From the NCBI GenBank assembly GCA_964559865.1, contig CAZLJD010000030.1:124001-188000 (forward strand): DNA of 64,000 nucleotides. Direction: 5' to 3'. Made by a program: the position numbers and the translations under genes. This stretch comes from JAGHAJ01 sp964559865 [NCBI: uncultured Synergistota bacterium]. GTDB lineage: Bacteria; Synergistota; JAGHAJ01. Within the stretch, counting starts at the first letter, position 1. Every line of letters starts with the position of its first letter. Shown here one piece after another: positions 33,513 to 41,473 of this stretch. Below the pieces are notes generated by a model, which saw only the letters and a list, made by a program, of their open reading frames with translations, was not told the DNA's origin and ran no database searches.

Positions 33513-34471
33513 TGATAGAGGTAAGAGAGTTAAAGAAATACTTTCCCGTGAAGATAGGAGTATTTAAAAGACCCATCTATTTAAAGGCAGTAGATGGAGT
33601 ATCTTTCTCCGTAGATAGGGCAAAAACACTTGCACTTGTTGGTGAGAGTGGCAGTGGTAAAACAACAGTTGGTAGAACTGTAATAAGGCTTTACGAACCT
33701 ACCTCTGGAGAGATACTGTTTAAGGGCGAGAATATTTCCACCATGAGTAGAGAGGAGTTTAAGAGCGTGAGGACAAAGATGCAGATGATATATCAAAACC
33801 CTTACTCTTCTCTCAACCCGAGACTCACGGTGTTTAAGTCTGTGGCTGAGCCGCTTGTAGAACATAGCTGTGCTGGTGTTAGGTCGAGAGTTTATGAACT
33901 TCTGGATGCAGTAGGACTTTCTGTAGAGCATGCGAACAAGTATCCGGATGAACTTTCTGGTGGGCAGTGCCAGAGGGTGGCTATTGCAAGGGCACTTGCA
34001 TTGCAACCGGAGTTTCTTGTCTTGGATGAACCCACATCGGCATTAGATGTCTCTGTTCAAGCTCAGGTTCTAAACCTCCTCATAGATGTTCAGAAGGAGA
34101 AGGAGATCTCTTATCTGTTTATCTCGCATGACCTTTCTGTTGTCAGGTATCTTAGTGATAGGGTGGCAATTATGTACCTTGGAAAGATCGTAGAGATAGG
34201 CTTTACAGATGATATATTTGATGATCCGCTTCACCCTTACACGAAGATGTTACTCGATTCTATTCCGGTTCCTTCCCCGGGGAGAAAGAGGGGGAGGCTA
34301 CATATCCCTCTTGGAGAAGTTGCCAGTCCTTTGAATCCCCCAACAGGGTGTAAATTCCACCCGAGGTGCCCGTTTCGGGAAAAGCAGTGTGTTGAAGAAG
34401 AACCAGACCTTATTGAAGTTGGAAGAGGAAGGTTAGTAAGGTGTCACTTCGTTACCCAGAGGGAGGTGTGA
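33509..34471 (+). CDS. dppF: Dpp/Opp-type ABC transporter ATPase, second subunit
   Basis: A 320-residue ATPase: GESGSGKTT, LSGGQCQRVAIARAL, FLVLDEPTSALD, and a C-terminal CKFHPRCPFREKQC extension. It completes the transporter with dppD. The signature motif has a Cys in place of the usual Arg or Lys (GGQCQR), which is tolerated. It starts overlapping the dppD stop. Confidence 0.92.
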   Translation: MMIEVRELKKYFPVKIGVFKRPIYLKAVDGVSFSVDRAKTLALVGESGSGKTTVGRTVIRLYEPTSGEILFKGENISTMSREEFKSVRTKMQMIYQNPYSSLNPRLTVFKSVAEPLVEHSCAGVRSRVYELLDAVGLSVEHANKYPDELSGGQCQRVAIARALALQPEFLVLDEPTSALDVSVQAQVLNLLIDVQKEKEISYLFISHDLSVVRYLSDRVAIMYLGKIVEIGFTDDIFDDPLHPYTKMLLDSIPVPSPGRKRGRLHIPLGEVASPLNPPTGCKFHPRCPFREKQCVEEEPDLIEVGRGRLVRCHFVTQREV

Positions 34472-34474
34472 ACT

Positions 34475-35563
34475 TTGAAAGAACTTACAGTTTTGGACTT
34501 AAAGGATATACTGCTTGGCTGTACACTCCTTGGCACAGGGGGAGGTGGAGATCCAGCGGAAGGTTGGCACTTGATTGAGAGGGCAGTAAATAGTGGGAAG
34601 AAGTTTGTTTTAGCAGGATTGGATGAACTCCCTGAAGATGGGATTGTTGCAGTGCCTTACTTTGTTGGTTCTCTTGGGGGAAAGAAATTAGATTCTGTAT
34701 ATAAGGAGGGAGAAGTTGTAAGGTCTTACAAGTTGCTCGAAGACTACATGGGTAAGCAATTTTACGGTGTCCTTTCTACGGAACTTGGGGGTGCTAACAC
34801 TGCGGTAGCTCTAATGACTGCTGCTATGATGGGCTATCCTATTGTAGATGGAGACCCTGCGGGCAGATCTGTACCCGAGCTTCAGCATACCACATATTAT
34901 ATCAAGGGTATAGGTATGTGTCCGTTTTCGGTGGTTACACCGTTTGGCGATGAGATGGTGGTACCCACCGTGAGTAGTGACTTTATGGCGGAGAGGATCG
35001 TTAGAGCTGTGGTATGGGGTTGTGGCACGAATGTCGGTGTTACCTCTCACCCGGTTTCTGGAGATAGATTGAAAGAGGCGGTAATAGGTGGTGCTATAAC
35101 AGATGCGCTGAATCTTGGCAGAGTGATAAGGGAGCATGCAGGGACGATAAAAGGAGTTGTCGAGGCACTCGTTGGTGAAGGTGGTTGGTATCTCCTCTTT
35201 GAGGGCGTGTGTATAGATGCGTTGTATGAAGAGAGGGAGGGCTTTACTGTTGGTCATTTTGTTTTGCAGGGCGAAGGGGATTTTACTGGTCATAGATATA
35301 AGGTTTATCTCAAGAACGAAAACATGTATTCTGAGAAAGATGGCAGGATAGATGTTACCGTTCCAGACCTGATAAGTGTGGTGGATGAAGAGGGTATGCC
35401 GGTTACCAATCCAAATGTTTTGGTGGGGAAGCGTTATGCGGTTGTTGGACTCCCTGCACCTTCGGTGTGGAGAACGCAGGGTGGTTTGAATATATTTGGT
35501 CCTAAGTATCTTGGGTTGGATGTGGATTATGTGCCGATAGAAGAGAGCCGTGGGGGTGTTTAG
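34475..35563 (+). CDS. DUF917 family protein (S-methylthiohydantoin desulfurase-like)
   Basis: A 362-residue DUF917 protein: LLGCTLLGTGGGGDPAEGW at the start, ELGGANTAVALMTAAMMGYPIVDGD and GMCPFSVVTPFG in the core, all typical of the family. A characterised family member is an S-methyl thiohydantoin desulfurase, and homologues sit in hydantoin gene clusters. Its place behind a Dpp transporter suggests it acts on the imported compound. TTG start at 34475 after GAGGTG. Confidence 0.82.
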   Translation: MKELTVLDLKDILLGCTLLGTGGGGDPAEGWHLIERAVNSGKKFVLAGLDELPEDGIVAVPYFVGSLGGKKLDSVYKEGEVVRSYKLLEDYMGKQFYGVLSTELGGANTAVALMTAAMMGYPIVDGDPAGRSVPELQHTTYYIKGIGMCPFSVVTPFGDEMVVPTVSSDFMAERIVRAVVWGCGTNVGVTSHPVSGDRLKEAVIGGAITDALNLGRVIREHAGTIKGVVEALVGEGGWYLLFEGVCIDALYEEREGFTVGHFVLQGEGDFTGHRYKVYLKNENMYSEKDGRIDVTVPDLISVVDEEGMPVTNPNVLVGKRYAVVGLPAPSVWRTQGGLNIFGPKYLGLDVDYVPIEESRGGV

Positions 35564-35565
35564 AG

Positions 35566-36615
35566 ATGCCGACTAAGTTTTCTTTGGAGACCATGAGTGC
35601 TGCCTTCAAGTTGATGAGAGATATTGTTGGTGTGAAAGAGGGAGAGAGTGTTGTTATAACTGCAGATACGGGTAGTGACTGGAGTGTGGTTGAGGCTGTG
35701 GCAAAGGCATCGACTTTGCTGGGAGCAAAGCCGATGGTGGTATGGTATCCTATGCCACTGGGAGTGGGTAAGGCGGCTGACCCTTACTTGCCACAGAAAC
35801 CGTTGGAGGCTGCGGTTTCCAGTGCAGATGTCTGGATAGAGTTTAACATGGGGTGGCTGCTCTATTCTACTGTTTGGGATAATGTGATGGCAGAGGGTAG
35901 TGTTAGGTATCTGTGTTTGGTCGGCATGGGCGTGGACATGTTGGTTAGAACGGTAGAACGGGTTGATGTCGATCTTGTGCTTGAATTCCAGGATAAACTC
36001 GTTGAAGTAACCAAAAGCACACGCAAGATGAGGCTTACCTCTCCTGTGGGTATGGAGCTTGAATTTGAGAATGACCCAGCAAGACCGATTTTCACGGAGG
36101 GGCGTGTCATGGGTCCAGGGGATTACATGTTGATGGGACAGGTAGACTGGGCACCGATTGAAGAGAGCATAAATGGGGTTTTGGTCTTTGATGGATCTGT
36201 CTATCCACCAGAGGATGTTGGACTTTTGCGTGCTCCTATATTTTTGGAAGTAGAGAAAGGTCGTGTAGTTTCTGTGAAAGGTGGCTCTGAAGCTAAGAGG
36301 TTTGAGAGATGGCTCAAGAGTTTTGATGACCCTGGTATGTTTAATATAGCTCATATCTCTTATGGGTGCAACCCAGGAGCAAAGCTAACGGGTAATATCC
36401 TTGAGGATGAGAGGGTCTGGGGTGCTGTGGAGTGGGGGATTGGTAATCAGGCAGATAGCTTCAAAGGGTTAGCGGGTCCTGCTAAGAGCCATACAGACGG
36501 CATATGTTTGAATCCCACACTGATTGCTGATGGGGAGTACCTTATAAAGGATGGAAGTTATGTTCATCCACTGCTTGCAGATATGGAAAAGAGGATAATC
36601 GGGTCTTCTGGGTGA
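35566..36615 (+). CDS. M29/NicX-like leucyl aminopeptidase family metalloprotein
   Basis: A 349-residue protein of the thermophilic aminopeptidase (M29) fold, close to the NicX-like branch that includes non-peptidase metal enzymes. Visible metal-type residues are in EGRVMGPGDYM, YGCNPGAKLTGNILEDERVWGAVEWGIG and SHTDGICLNPTL. Whether it cuts peptides or acts on a cyclic compound is uncertain. ATG two bases after the DUF917 stop, so the pair is coupled. Confidence 0.75.
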   Translation: MPTKFSLETMSAAFKLMRDIVGVKEGESVVITADTGSDWSVVEAVAKASTLLGAKPMVVWYPMPLGVGKAADPYLPQKPLEAAVSSADVWIEFNMGWLLYSTVWDNVMAEGSVRYLCLVGMGVDMLVRTVERVDVDLVLEFQDKLVEVTKSTRKMRLTSPVGMELEFENDPARPIFTEGRVMGPGDYMLMGQVDWAPIEESINGVLVFDGSVYPPEDVGLLRAPIFLEVEKGRVVSVKGGSEAKRFERWLKSFDDPGMFNIAHISYGCNPGAKLTGNILEDERVWGAVEWGIGNQADSFKGLAGPAKSHTDGICLNPTLIADGEYLIKDGSYVHPLLADMEKRIIGSSG

Positions 36616-36633
36616 GCTGGCGGATTCTTTGTA

Positions 36634-36662
36634 TTGACAAAGTGGGCAGTTTGGGGTATCCT
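36634..36662 (+). promoter_or_regulatory. Promoter for the secreted coiled-coil protein gene
   Basis: TTGACA (36634-36639) and TATCCT (36657-36662), 17-bp spacer, between the M29-like gene and the ATG at 36693. Confidence 0.65.
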
Positions 36663-36692
36663 TTGTGTGGAAGAAGGGGGGAGGTATCAGGA

Positions 36693-37487
36693 ATGAAGAG
36701 GATAAGAGGGTATATGATTTTCTTTGTGGTGGTTGGAATTCTGGTGTCTTTGTTTTCAACGCTTGCTTTTGCGAAGAGTAATAAGGTGTATGAAGAATAC
36801 AAGAAGACGCTTGCGCAGTTTCAGAAGACAGTGGTATATAGAGGGAAGAGGGCTCGTATTTCTATTACTGTTACGTACTACTCTGCAAAGCTGGTGGATG
36901 CCATAGTGAACTGGGAAGCCGAAAAGCACCTGTGGACGGAGGACGAGGCAGAAAACTACAAGTATCAGCTGTTGAAGACATTACACTTTGAAGATATGCT
37001 CCCGTTCAAAATTTCCATAGATAATAGAGGACCGAGCATGCACCCGGCACCGTTTGGTTCTAAGGTTACTCTTTGGATAGACAGCAAGAGCTACAAACCT
37101 AAGAAGTACGACTTGAGGTTTAACTTTAAGATAATAGGGAAAAGGGAAGGTATGGTCTTCTTTGCGAGGAGAGGCAAGAATGGGAAGCCGATAATAAAGC
37201 CGTCGTCCTCTCTCATGCAGATAGTTATAGACAGTTCCATAAGCCCGGTGACCAGTGGGCGGAATTTTGACTTTACATTTAAGTGGGGACATCCTTACGA
37301 GAATCTCGAGGCGCTTGCGAAAGCCGATATAGCCAGAGCCCGTTTAGAGATTGATAGGCTTATGAGGAGGATACAGAGGCTTACGGATAAAAAGAAGGAG
37401 CTTCTGGAACAGTTGAAAAAGATAGAACAAGAGATCGAAATGATAAAGAAGAGAATAAGTGAGCTTGAAAGCGTAAAAGAGAAGTGA
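36693..37487 (+). CDS. Secreted protein with C-terminal coiled coil, function unknown
   Basis: A 264-residue protein I do not recognise. It begins with a signal peptide (about 1-28, ending near LAFAK). A middle beta-rich region of about 150 residues is rich in Lys, Tyr and Phe. The last 60 residues (from about 205) are a charged heptad-like helix, LEIDRLMRRIQRLTDKKKEL and onward, predicted to form a coiled coil. ATG 36693 was chosen for the GGGGGAGGT ribosome site; the open frame extends 27 codons upstream across the promoter. Confidence 0.7.
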   Translation: MKRIRGYMIFFVVVGILVSLFSTLAFAKSNKVYEEYKKTLAQFQKTVVYRGKRARISITVTYYSAKLVDAIVNWEAEKHLWTEDEAENYKYQLLKTLHFEDMLPFKISIDNRGPSMHPAPFGSKVTLWIDSKSYKPKKYDLRFNFKIIGKREGMVFFARRGKNGKPIIKPSSSLMQIVIDSSISPVTSGRNFDFTFKWGHPYENLEALAKADIARARLEIDRLMRRIQRLTDKKKELLEQLKKIEQEIEMIKKRISELESVKEK

Positions 37488-37497
37488 GGAGTTGGAG

Positions 37498-38082
37498 TTA
37501 CGCGACGGCATCAAACCCGCTGCCTACTAACCCGGGTAGCGGGTTTATGTTTTCTGGTAGAGCTTTGTTGTTTTGGGCGAGTTCTATCCGTATCAGGATA
37601 CTTTTGAGATTTCTAATCTTCTCCCTGAGCCTTTCTGCTTTTTGCCCTTCTGCAGGGTTGTTTTCTTCTTCTTGGAGTTTTTGAGAGAGTATCTGTATCT
37701 CTCGTTGGATTCGCTCTTTCAATCTCTTTGTACGAACCTTCTTTGCATCTATGTGGTTGGTGTTGCCGTTTGTCTCCTTATTTTTAGGTAGTGCTGTGTT
37801 AACTTTTTTGTGTTTTGGGAAGATGATATACGCCTTGGATTCACCAGACCTTGCAGCCAGAAATGAGCCAACAAACTGTCTGTTTAGATATATGTTTTCA
37901 TATATGACTATACCACCTTTTTCCATCGCTTCTGCCTCGAAGCGGTGGATATTCCCCAATTCGTGGGATGCTACCCGTAGAACGCTTTGACTTGCGCTTG
38001 CAGGAGCAGCTATCCCCATCTCTCCTGGGTCGAGCTTATAGTAAAGAATAGGATTTGATACCGCTGTCAATCCTCTTAACAT
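37498..38082 (-). CDS. Protein with HELxN-x-H-x2-E-A motif and basic coiled coil, function unknown
   Basis: A 194-residue protein without signal peptide or membrane segment. The conserved-looking core is SHELGNIHRFEAEAMEKGG (about residues 40-58), followed by a short beta region (IVIYENIYLNRQFVGSF). A strongly charged helix (about 115-175) predicts a coiled coil, and the C terminus is rich in Gly and Pro. It is not a zinc peptidase, since HExxH is absent. The ATG at 38082 follows GGTGAAG; a TATAAT lies upstream on the same strand. Its last codons coincide with the terminator of the convergent gene. Confidence 0.65.
   Translation of the reverse strand: MLRGLTAVSNPILYYKLDPGEMGIAAPASASQSVLRVASHELGNIHRFEAEAMEKGGIVIYENIYLNRQFVGSFLAARSGESKAYIIFPKHKKVNTALPKNKETNGNTNHIDAKKVRTKRLKERIQREIQILSQKLQEEENNPAEGQKAERLREKIRNLKSILIRIELAQNNKALPENINPLPGLVGSGFDAVA
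37513..37554 (+). terminator. Terminator of the + strand gene, embedded in the end of the convergent gene
   Basis: A 9-bp stem (37513-37521 with 37538-37546) followed on the + strand by T-rich sequence. It lies inside the last 20 codons of the minus-strand gene, whose stop is at 37498. It would end transcription of the secreted coiled-coil protein gene. Confidence 0.6.
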
Positions 38083-38140
38083 TACACTTCACCATTACAT
38101 ATTATACCACAACTTTGCTAAAGAGGGGTATAAAAATTTG

Positions 38141-38169
38141 TTGATGTTAGGTTTAGAGTACTGTAAACT
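38141..38169 (+). promoter_or_regulatory. Promoter for the gamma-glutamyltransferase gene
   Basis: TTGATG (38141-38146) and TAAACT (38164-38169), 17-bp spacer. A start near 38176 excludes the open frame's earlier codons and favours the TTG at 38201. Confidence 0.55.
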
Positions 38170-38200
38170 TACAGTGATGTTTATTCTGGGGGTGGGAGAT

Positions 38201-39790
38201 TTGGTTGATTTTGGGTGGGATTTTCCTTATCCTTCTGTTAGGATGCCTGTTATGGCTGGCAACATAGTAGCTACCTCTCAGCCATTAGCAGCGCAAGCGG
38301 GTATAGAGATGCTCTGGAGAGGTGGAAATGCAGTAGATGCTGCTATTGCTACAGCTGTGGCGTTGACGGTAGTAGAACCAACATCTAATGGTATAGGTGG
38401 AGACGCTTTTGCCATCGTTTGGGATACGAAAAGGCTGCACGGCCTTAATGCCTCTGGTAAGTCTCCTGCTGCTTGGAGTTTTGAGTACTTTTCGAAGAAG
38501 TATTCGTCTATGCCTATGTTGGGCTGGGATACGGTTACCGTGCCTGGTGTGGTTTCGTCTTGGGTGGAGTTGTCTAACAGGTTTGGTAAACTGCCTTTTG
38601 CAGATTTGTTTGAGCCTGCCGTTAGGTATGCTTATGATGGTTTTATAGTCTCTCCTTTTACTGCGAGAAGGTGGGAACTTGCGGCGGATATTTACAAGGA
38701 TTTTCCCGAGTTTGCCAGGGCATTTTTACCCGGGGGAAAACCACCTAAGGCTGGGGAAAGGTTTGAGTTCAAGGAGCAGGCAAAGACTTTAGAGATGATA
38801 GCGGAGACAAAGGGAGAAGCATTTTATCGCGGTGTCTTGGCGGAGAAGATAGTTGAGCACGCTAAGGCTACTGGCGGAATGATCACCGAGGAGGATTTAG
38901 CGTTGCACGAGGTGGAGTGGGTTGAACCCATTTGCATAGATTATCACGGATTTACTCTACATGAATTGCCACCCAATGGACAGGGGATAGCTGCACTCAT
39001 TGCGTTGGGTATACTGGACCGTTGGGATGTGAGAGATTACGGTGTGGACACGGGAGACAGCTTACACCTGCAAATAGAGGCTATGAAACTGGCGTTTGCG
39101 GATACCTACAGGTATATATCTGATCCACGGACGATGGAAGTGGACTTTAGAGAGCTGTTGTCTTCTGAGTATCTGGATATGCGTTCGAAGTTAATTGATT
39201 CCAAGAGGGCTGGGGATTCTACTTACGGTACACCAAAACCTGGAGGAACTGTTTATCTAACCGTAGCCGATAGAAGTGGTATGATGGTTTCCTTTATACA
39301 ATCAAACTTTATGGGGTTTGGCTCCGGTATTGTGATACCGGGTACGGGTATCAGCATGCAGAACAGGGGTCATGGTTTTAGCTTGGAGAAAGGCCATCCA
39401 AATCAAGTAGATGGTGGGAAAAAGCCTTTCCACACGATCATACCTGCATTTGTGACGAAGAACGGACTCCCTGTGATGAGTTTTGGTGTGATGGGTGGTC
39501 CTATGCAACCTCAAGGGCATGTCCAGGTTATGCTGCGTGTGTTTGACTTTCACCAGAATCCTCAGGCTGCATGTGATGCACCCCGCTGGCGTGTGCTTGA
39601 AGGTAGAAAGGTAGCTGTTGAGCCCGGGTTCAAACCAGAGGTTCTGGATGACTTGAAGATGCGAGGACATGAGATTGTCGTTACAGATGATTTTTTGATG
39701 TTTGGTGGGGCGCAGGCGATTTACAGACTTTCTGATGGTTATCTTGGTGCTTCTGATCCAAGAAAGGATGGACAGGCAGTAGGATTTTGA
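38201..39790 (+). CDS. ggt: Gamma-glutamyltransferase family protein
   Basis: About 529 residues of the Ntn-hydrolase gamma-glutamyltranspeptidase family: MAGNIVATSQPLAAQAG, GGNAVDAAIATA, ELPPNGQGIAAL. The self-cleavage site is GGTVYLTVAD, where the Thr becomes the N-terminal nucleophile of the small subunit. A late SFGVMGGPMQPQGHVQV is also typical. No signal peptide is present, unlike the E. coli periplasmic enzyme, so it is probably cytoplasmic, like the YwrD-like branch. It transfers or hydrolyses gamma-glutamyl groups. TTG start at 38201 after GGGGGTGGGAG, with ATG 38177 as alternative. Confidence 0.88.
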   Translation: MVDFGWDFPYPSVRMPVMAGNIVATSQPLAAQAGIEMLWRGGNAVDAAIATAVALTVVEPTSNGIGGDAFAIVWDTKRLHGLNASGKSPAAWSFEYFSKKYSSMPMLGWDTVTVPGVVSSWVELSNRFGKLPFADLFEPAVRYAYDGFIVSPFTARRWELAADIYKDFPEFARAFLPGGKPPKAGERFEFKEQAKTLEMIAETKGEAFYRGVLAEKIVEHAKATGGMITEEDLALHEVEWVEPICIDYHGFTLHELPPNGQGIAALIALGILDRWDVRDYGVDTGDSLHLQIEAMKLAFADTYRYISDPRTMEVDFRELLSSEYLDMRSKLIDSKRAGDSTYGTPKPGGTVYLTVADRSGMMVSFIQSNFMGFGSGIVIPGTGISMQNRGHGFSLEKGHPNQVDGGKKPFHTIIPAFVTKNGLPVMSFGVMGGPMQPQGHVQVMLRVFDFHQNPQAACDAPRWRVLEGRKVAVEPGFKPEVLDDLKMRGHEIVVTDDFLMFGGAQAIYRLSDGYLGASDPRKDGQAVGF

Positions 39791-39840
39791 CAAGTTTCTG
39801 TGAATCTGTATGAGAGTATGCTGCACGGGAGGTGGACATT

Positions 39841-40596
39841 ATGAGTTTTATTTTTTTTGTAATGGTATTTGGTGTAGGTATAGCAGCTGGCTTTTTGAAT
39901 GTGATCGCTGGTGGAGGGTCTTTGCTTGTCCTTCCGACTCTTGTTTTCCTGGGGCTTGGTATAGATATTGCGAATGCTACTAACCGTGTAGCAATACTCC
40001 TGCAGAATGTTGTTGCGGTTAGAGAGTTCCACAGGAAGGGTGTATTGTCTTTTAAAGATGTGCTACCTTTTATTATCCCTGCGATTGTTGGGGCGGTTGC
40101 AGGCTCCTTTCTTGCCATAAACCTGAATAGAAGGGTGCTTGAGGTTGTGGTGGCTATAGCTATATCTGTGATGGCAGTTTTTCTCGTTTTGAAGCCAAAG
40201 ATGTGGGAAGAGAAGAGGGATACACTACTGCCCAAGTGGGCTGTTTGGGTGGTATTTTTTCTTATAGGTATGTATGGTGGGTTTATACAGGCAGGAGTTG
40301 GCTTTTTCTTTATATGGGGATTGGTCGGCATCGGAGGGCTTGATTTACTGACTACCAATGCAGTGAAAGTAACCATAATCGCCCTTTATACCGTCTTTAG
40401 CCTGACCATCTTTCTGTTACACGGATTTGTTGATTTGAAGGTAGGTCTTGTCCTTGCAGCGGGGAACATAGTGGGGGCCTTATTAGGGACTCACTTTGCT
40501 ATATCAAGAGGTAATCGTGCCTTAAGATTGGTACTTGCAGTAGTGGTGATCGTTAGTGCAGTAAAGATGCTGTGGAGTGCGTTTGTAGGTAGTTAA
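39841..40596 (+). CDS. TauE/SafE family membrane permease
   Basis: A 251-residue protein with about eight membrane helices and the family repeats GFLNVIAGGGSLLVLPTL and GGFIQAGVGFFFIWGL. The family exports sulfite, sulfonates or other small organic anions. ATG 39841 follows GGGAGGTG by six bases. It lies 50 bases after ggt and is probably cotranscribed. Confidence 0.87.
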   Translation: MSFIFFVMVFGVGIAAGFLNVIAGGGSLLVLPTLVFLGLGIDIANATNRVAILLQNVVAVREFHRKGVLSFKDVLPFIIPAIVGAVAGSFLAINLNRRVLEVVVAIAISVMAVFLVLKPKMWEEKRDTLLPKWAVWVVFFLIGMYGGFIQAGVGFFFIWGLVGIGGLDLLTTNAVKVTIIALYTVFSLTIFLLHGFVDLKVGLVLAAGNIVGALLGTHFAISRGNRALRLVLAVVVIVSAVKMLWSAFVGS

Positions 40597-40675
40597 ACAT
40601 TTCTCGAATACGGTTAAAACGGTGCATGGTTTAGTGGAGTGGAAGCGGAGAGGGTTAGTTTTTTAGAGATTTCCC

Positions 40676-40703
40676 TTGCATTTGTTTTAGGAAATGGTAA
40701 AAT
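40676..40703 (+). promoter_or_regulatory. hypA promoter
   Basis: TTGCAT (40676-40681) and TAAAAT (40698-40703), 16-bp spacer, about 30 bases before the hypA ATG. The preceding part of the gap from 40597 shows nothing recognisable. Confidence 0.6.
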
Positions 40704-40734
40704 GTTTTTATCACAAATGCAGGGGGATTTTTTT

Positions 40735-41076
40735 ATGCACGAGCTCGGTGTTACGCAGGAAATATTTAACATAGTTATGAGAGAAGCAAAGAAGCATGGT
40801 GCAAAGAGGGTTTTGAAGGTTGAAGTGGAGGTGGGAGAGTTTAGTACGATAGAGCCCGAGCCTGTGAAGTTGTATTTTGAGGTTGTGAGTAAGGGTAGTA
40901 TAGCTGAAGGTGCAGAGGTGGAAGTCAGGAAACTGCCCATAAGGGTGAAGTGTAATAGTTGTGGTCATGAGTATACGGCGGAGAAGTATGATCTCACCTG
41001 TCCGAGGTGTGGGAGTATAGATGTTGAGATAATAGGGGGGAGGGAGCTGATAGTCACAAAGATAGATGTGGAGTAG
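40735..41076 (+). CDS. hypA: Hydrogenase nickel insertion protein HypA
   Basis: A 113-residue nickel chaperone for NiFe-hydrogenase maturation. It begins MHELGVTQ, with His2 as nickel ligand, and has the zinc site CNSCGHEY...CPRCGS in the C-terminal half. ATG 40735 is placed by the conserved MHE start and an AGGGGGA ribosome site. hypB is not present in the window. It stands alone, about 12 kb from hypCDE. Confidence 0.92.
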   Translation: MHELGVTQEIFNIVMREAKKHGAKRVLKVEVEVGEFSTIEPEPVKLYFEVVSKGSIAEGAEVEVRKLPIRVKCNSCGHEYTAEKYDLTCPRCGSIDVEIIGGRELIVTKIDVE

Positions 41077-41081
41077 CTTTT

Positions 41082-41110
41082 TTGACAAAGTTGCAAAGGT
41101 GTAGTATAAT
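41082..41110 (+). promoter_or_regulatory. Perfect consensus promoter for the phasin-like/radical SAM pair
   Basis: TTGACA (41082-41087) and TATAAT (41105-41110) with exactly 17 bp between: both hexamers match consensus, which suggests strong expression. Confidence 0.88.
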
Positions 41111-41137
41111 TATGCTAACTTTGGGGGGTGGTAGTTT

Positions 41138-41470
41138 ATGATAGAGCTACTGAGGAAGTTTTTGTTCAGTGGTTTAGGTGTAGTGGCGTTTACGAAGTCG
41201 CAGTTAGATGCGCTTGTTAAAGAGTTGGTCAGTAAGGGCGAGATGAGTGAAGAGGAGGGTAAAAAGATAGTTGAGGAGTTTACCAAGAGGATGGAAGTGA
41301 AGAAAGAAGAGATGATATCCACTATCAGGCAGGAGATAGGAAAGCTGTTTGATGTGGTAGATATACCTTCAAAGGCAGAGGTGAATGAGATAAAGCGTAT
41401 GCTCAAAGCCTTGGAAAATAGGATAGAACTCTTAGAAGGAGTTGTCACTGACATTAAGAAGGGGGGATAA
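41138..41470 (+). CDS. Small phasin-like helical protein
   Basis: A 110-residue protein with an N-terminal hydrophobic patch (LLRKFLFSGLGVVAF) followed by two charged amphipathic helices, the second with heptad pattern (about 70-105). This resembles small phasin-like/COG3937 proteins, but no polyhydroxyalkanoate gene is nearby. The ATG follows GGGGGGTGG. It probably associates with a surface or partner protein. Three bases before the next gene, so coexpression is expected. Confidence 0.6.
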   Translation: MIELLRKFLFSGLGVVAFTKSQLDALVKELVSKGEMSEEEGKKIVEEFTKRMEVKKEEMISTIRQEIGKLFDVVDIPSKAEVNEIKRMLKALENRIELLEGVVTDIKKGG

Positions 41471-41473
41471 CTC

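Noticed and set aside
37498-38082. Zinc metalloprotease from the HEL motif
   Set aside because: The motif reads HELGNIH, not HExxH; no third ligand is evident.
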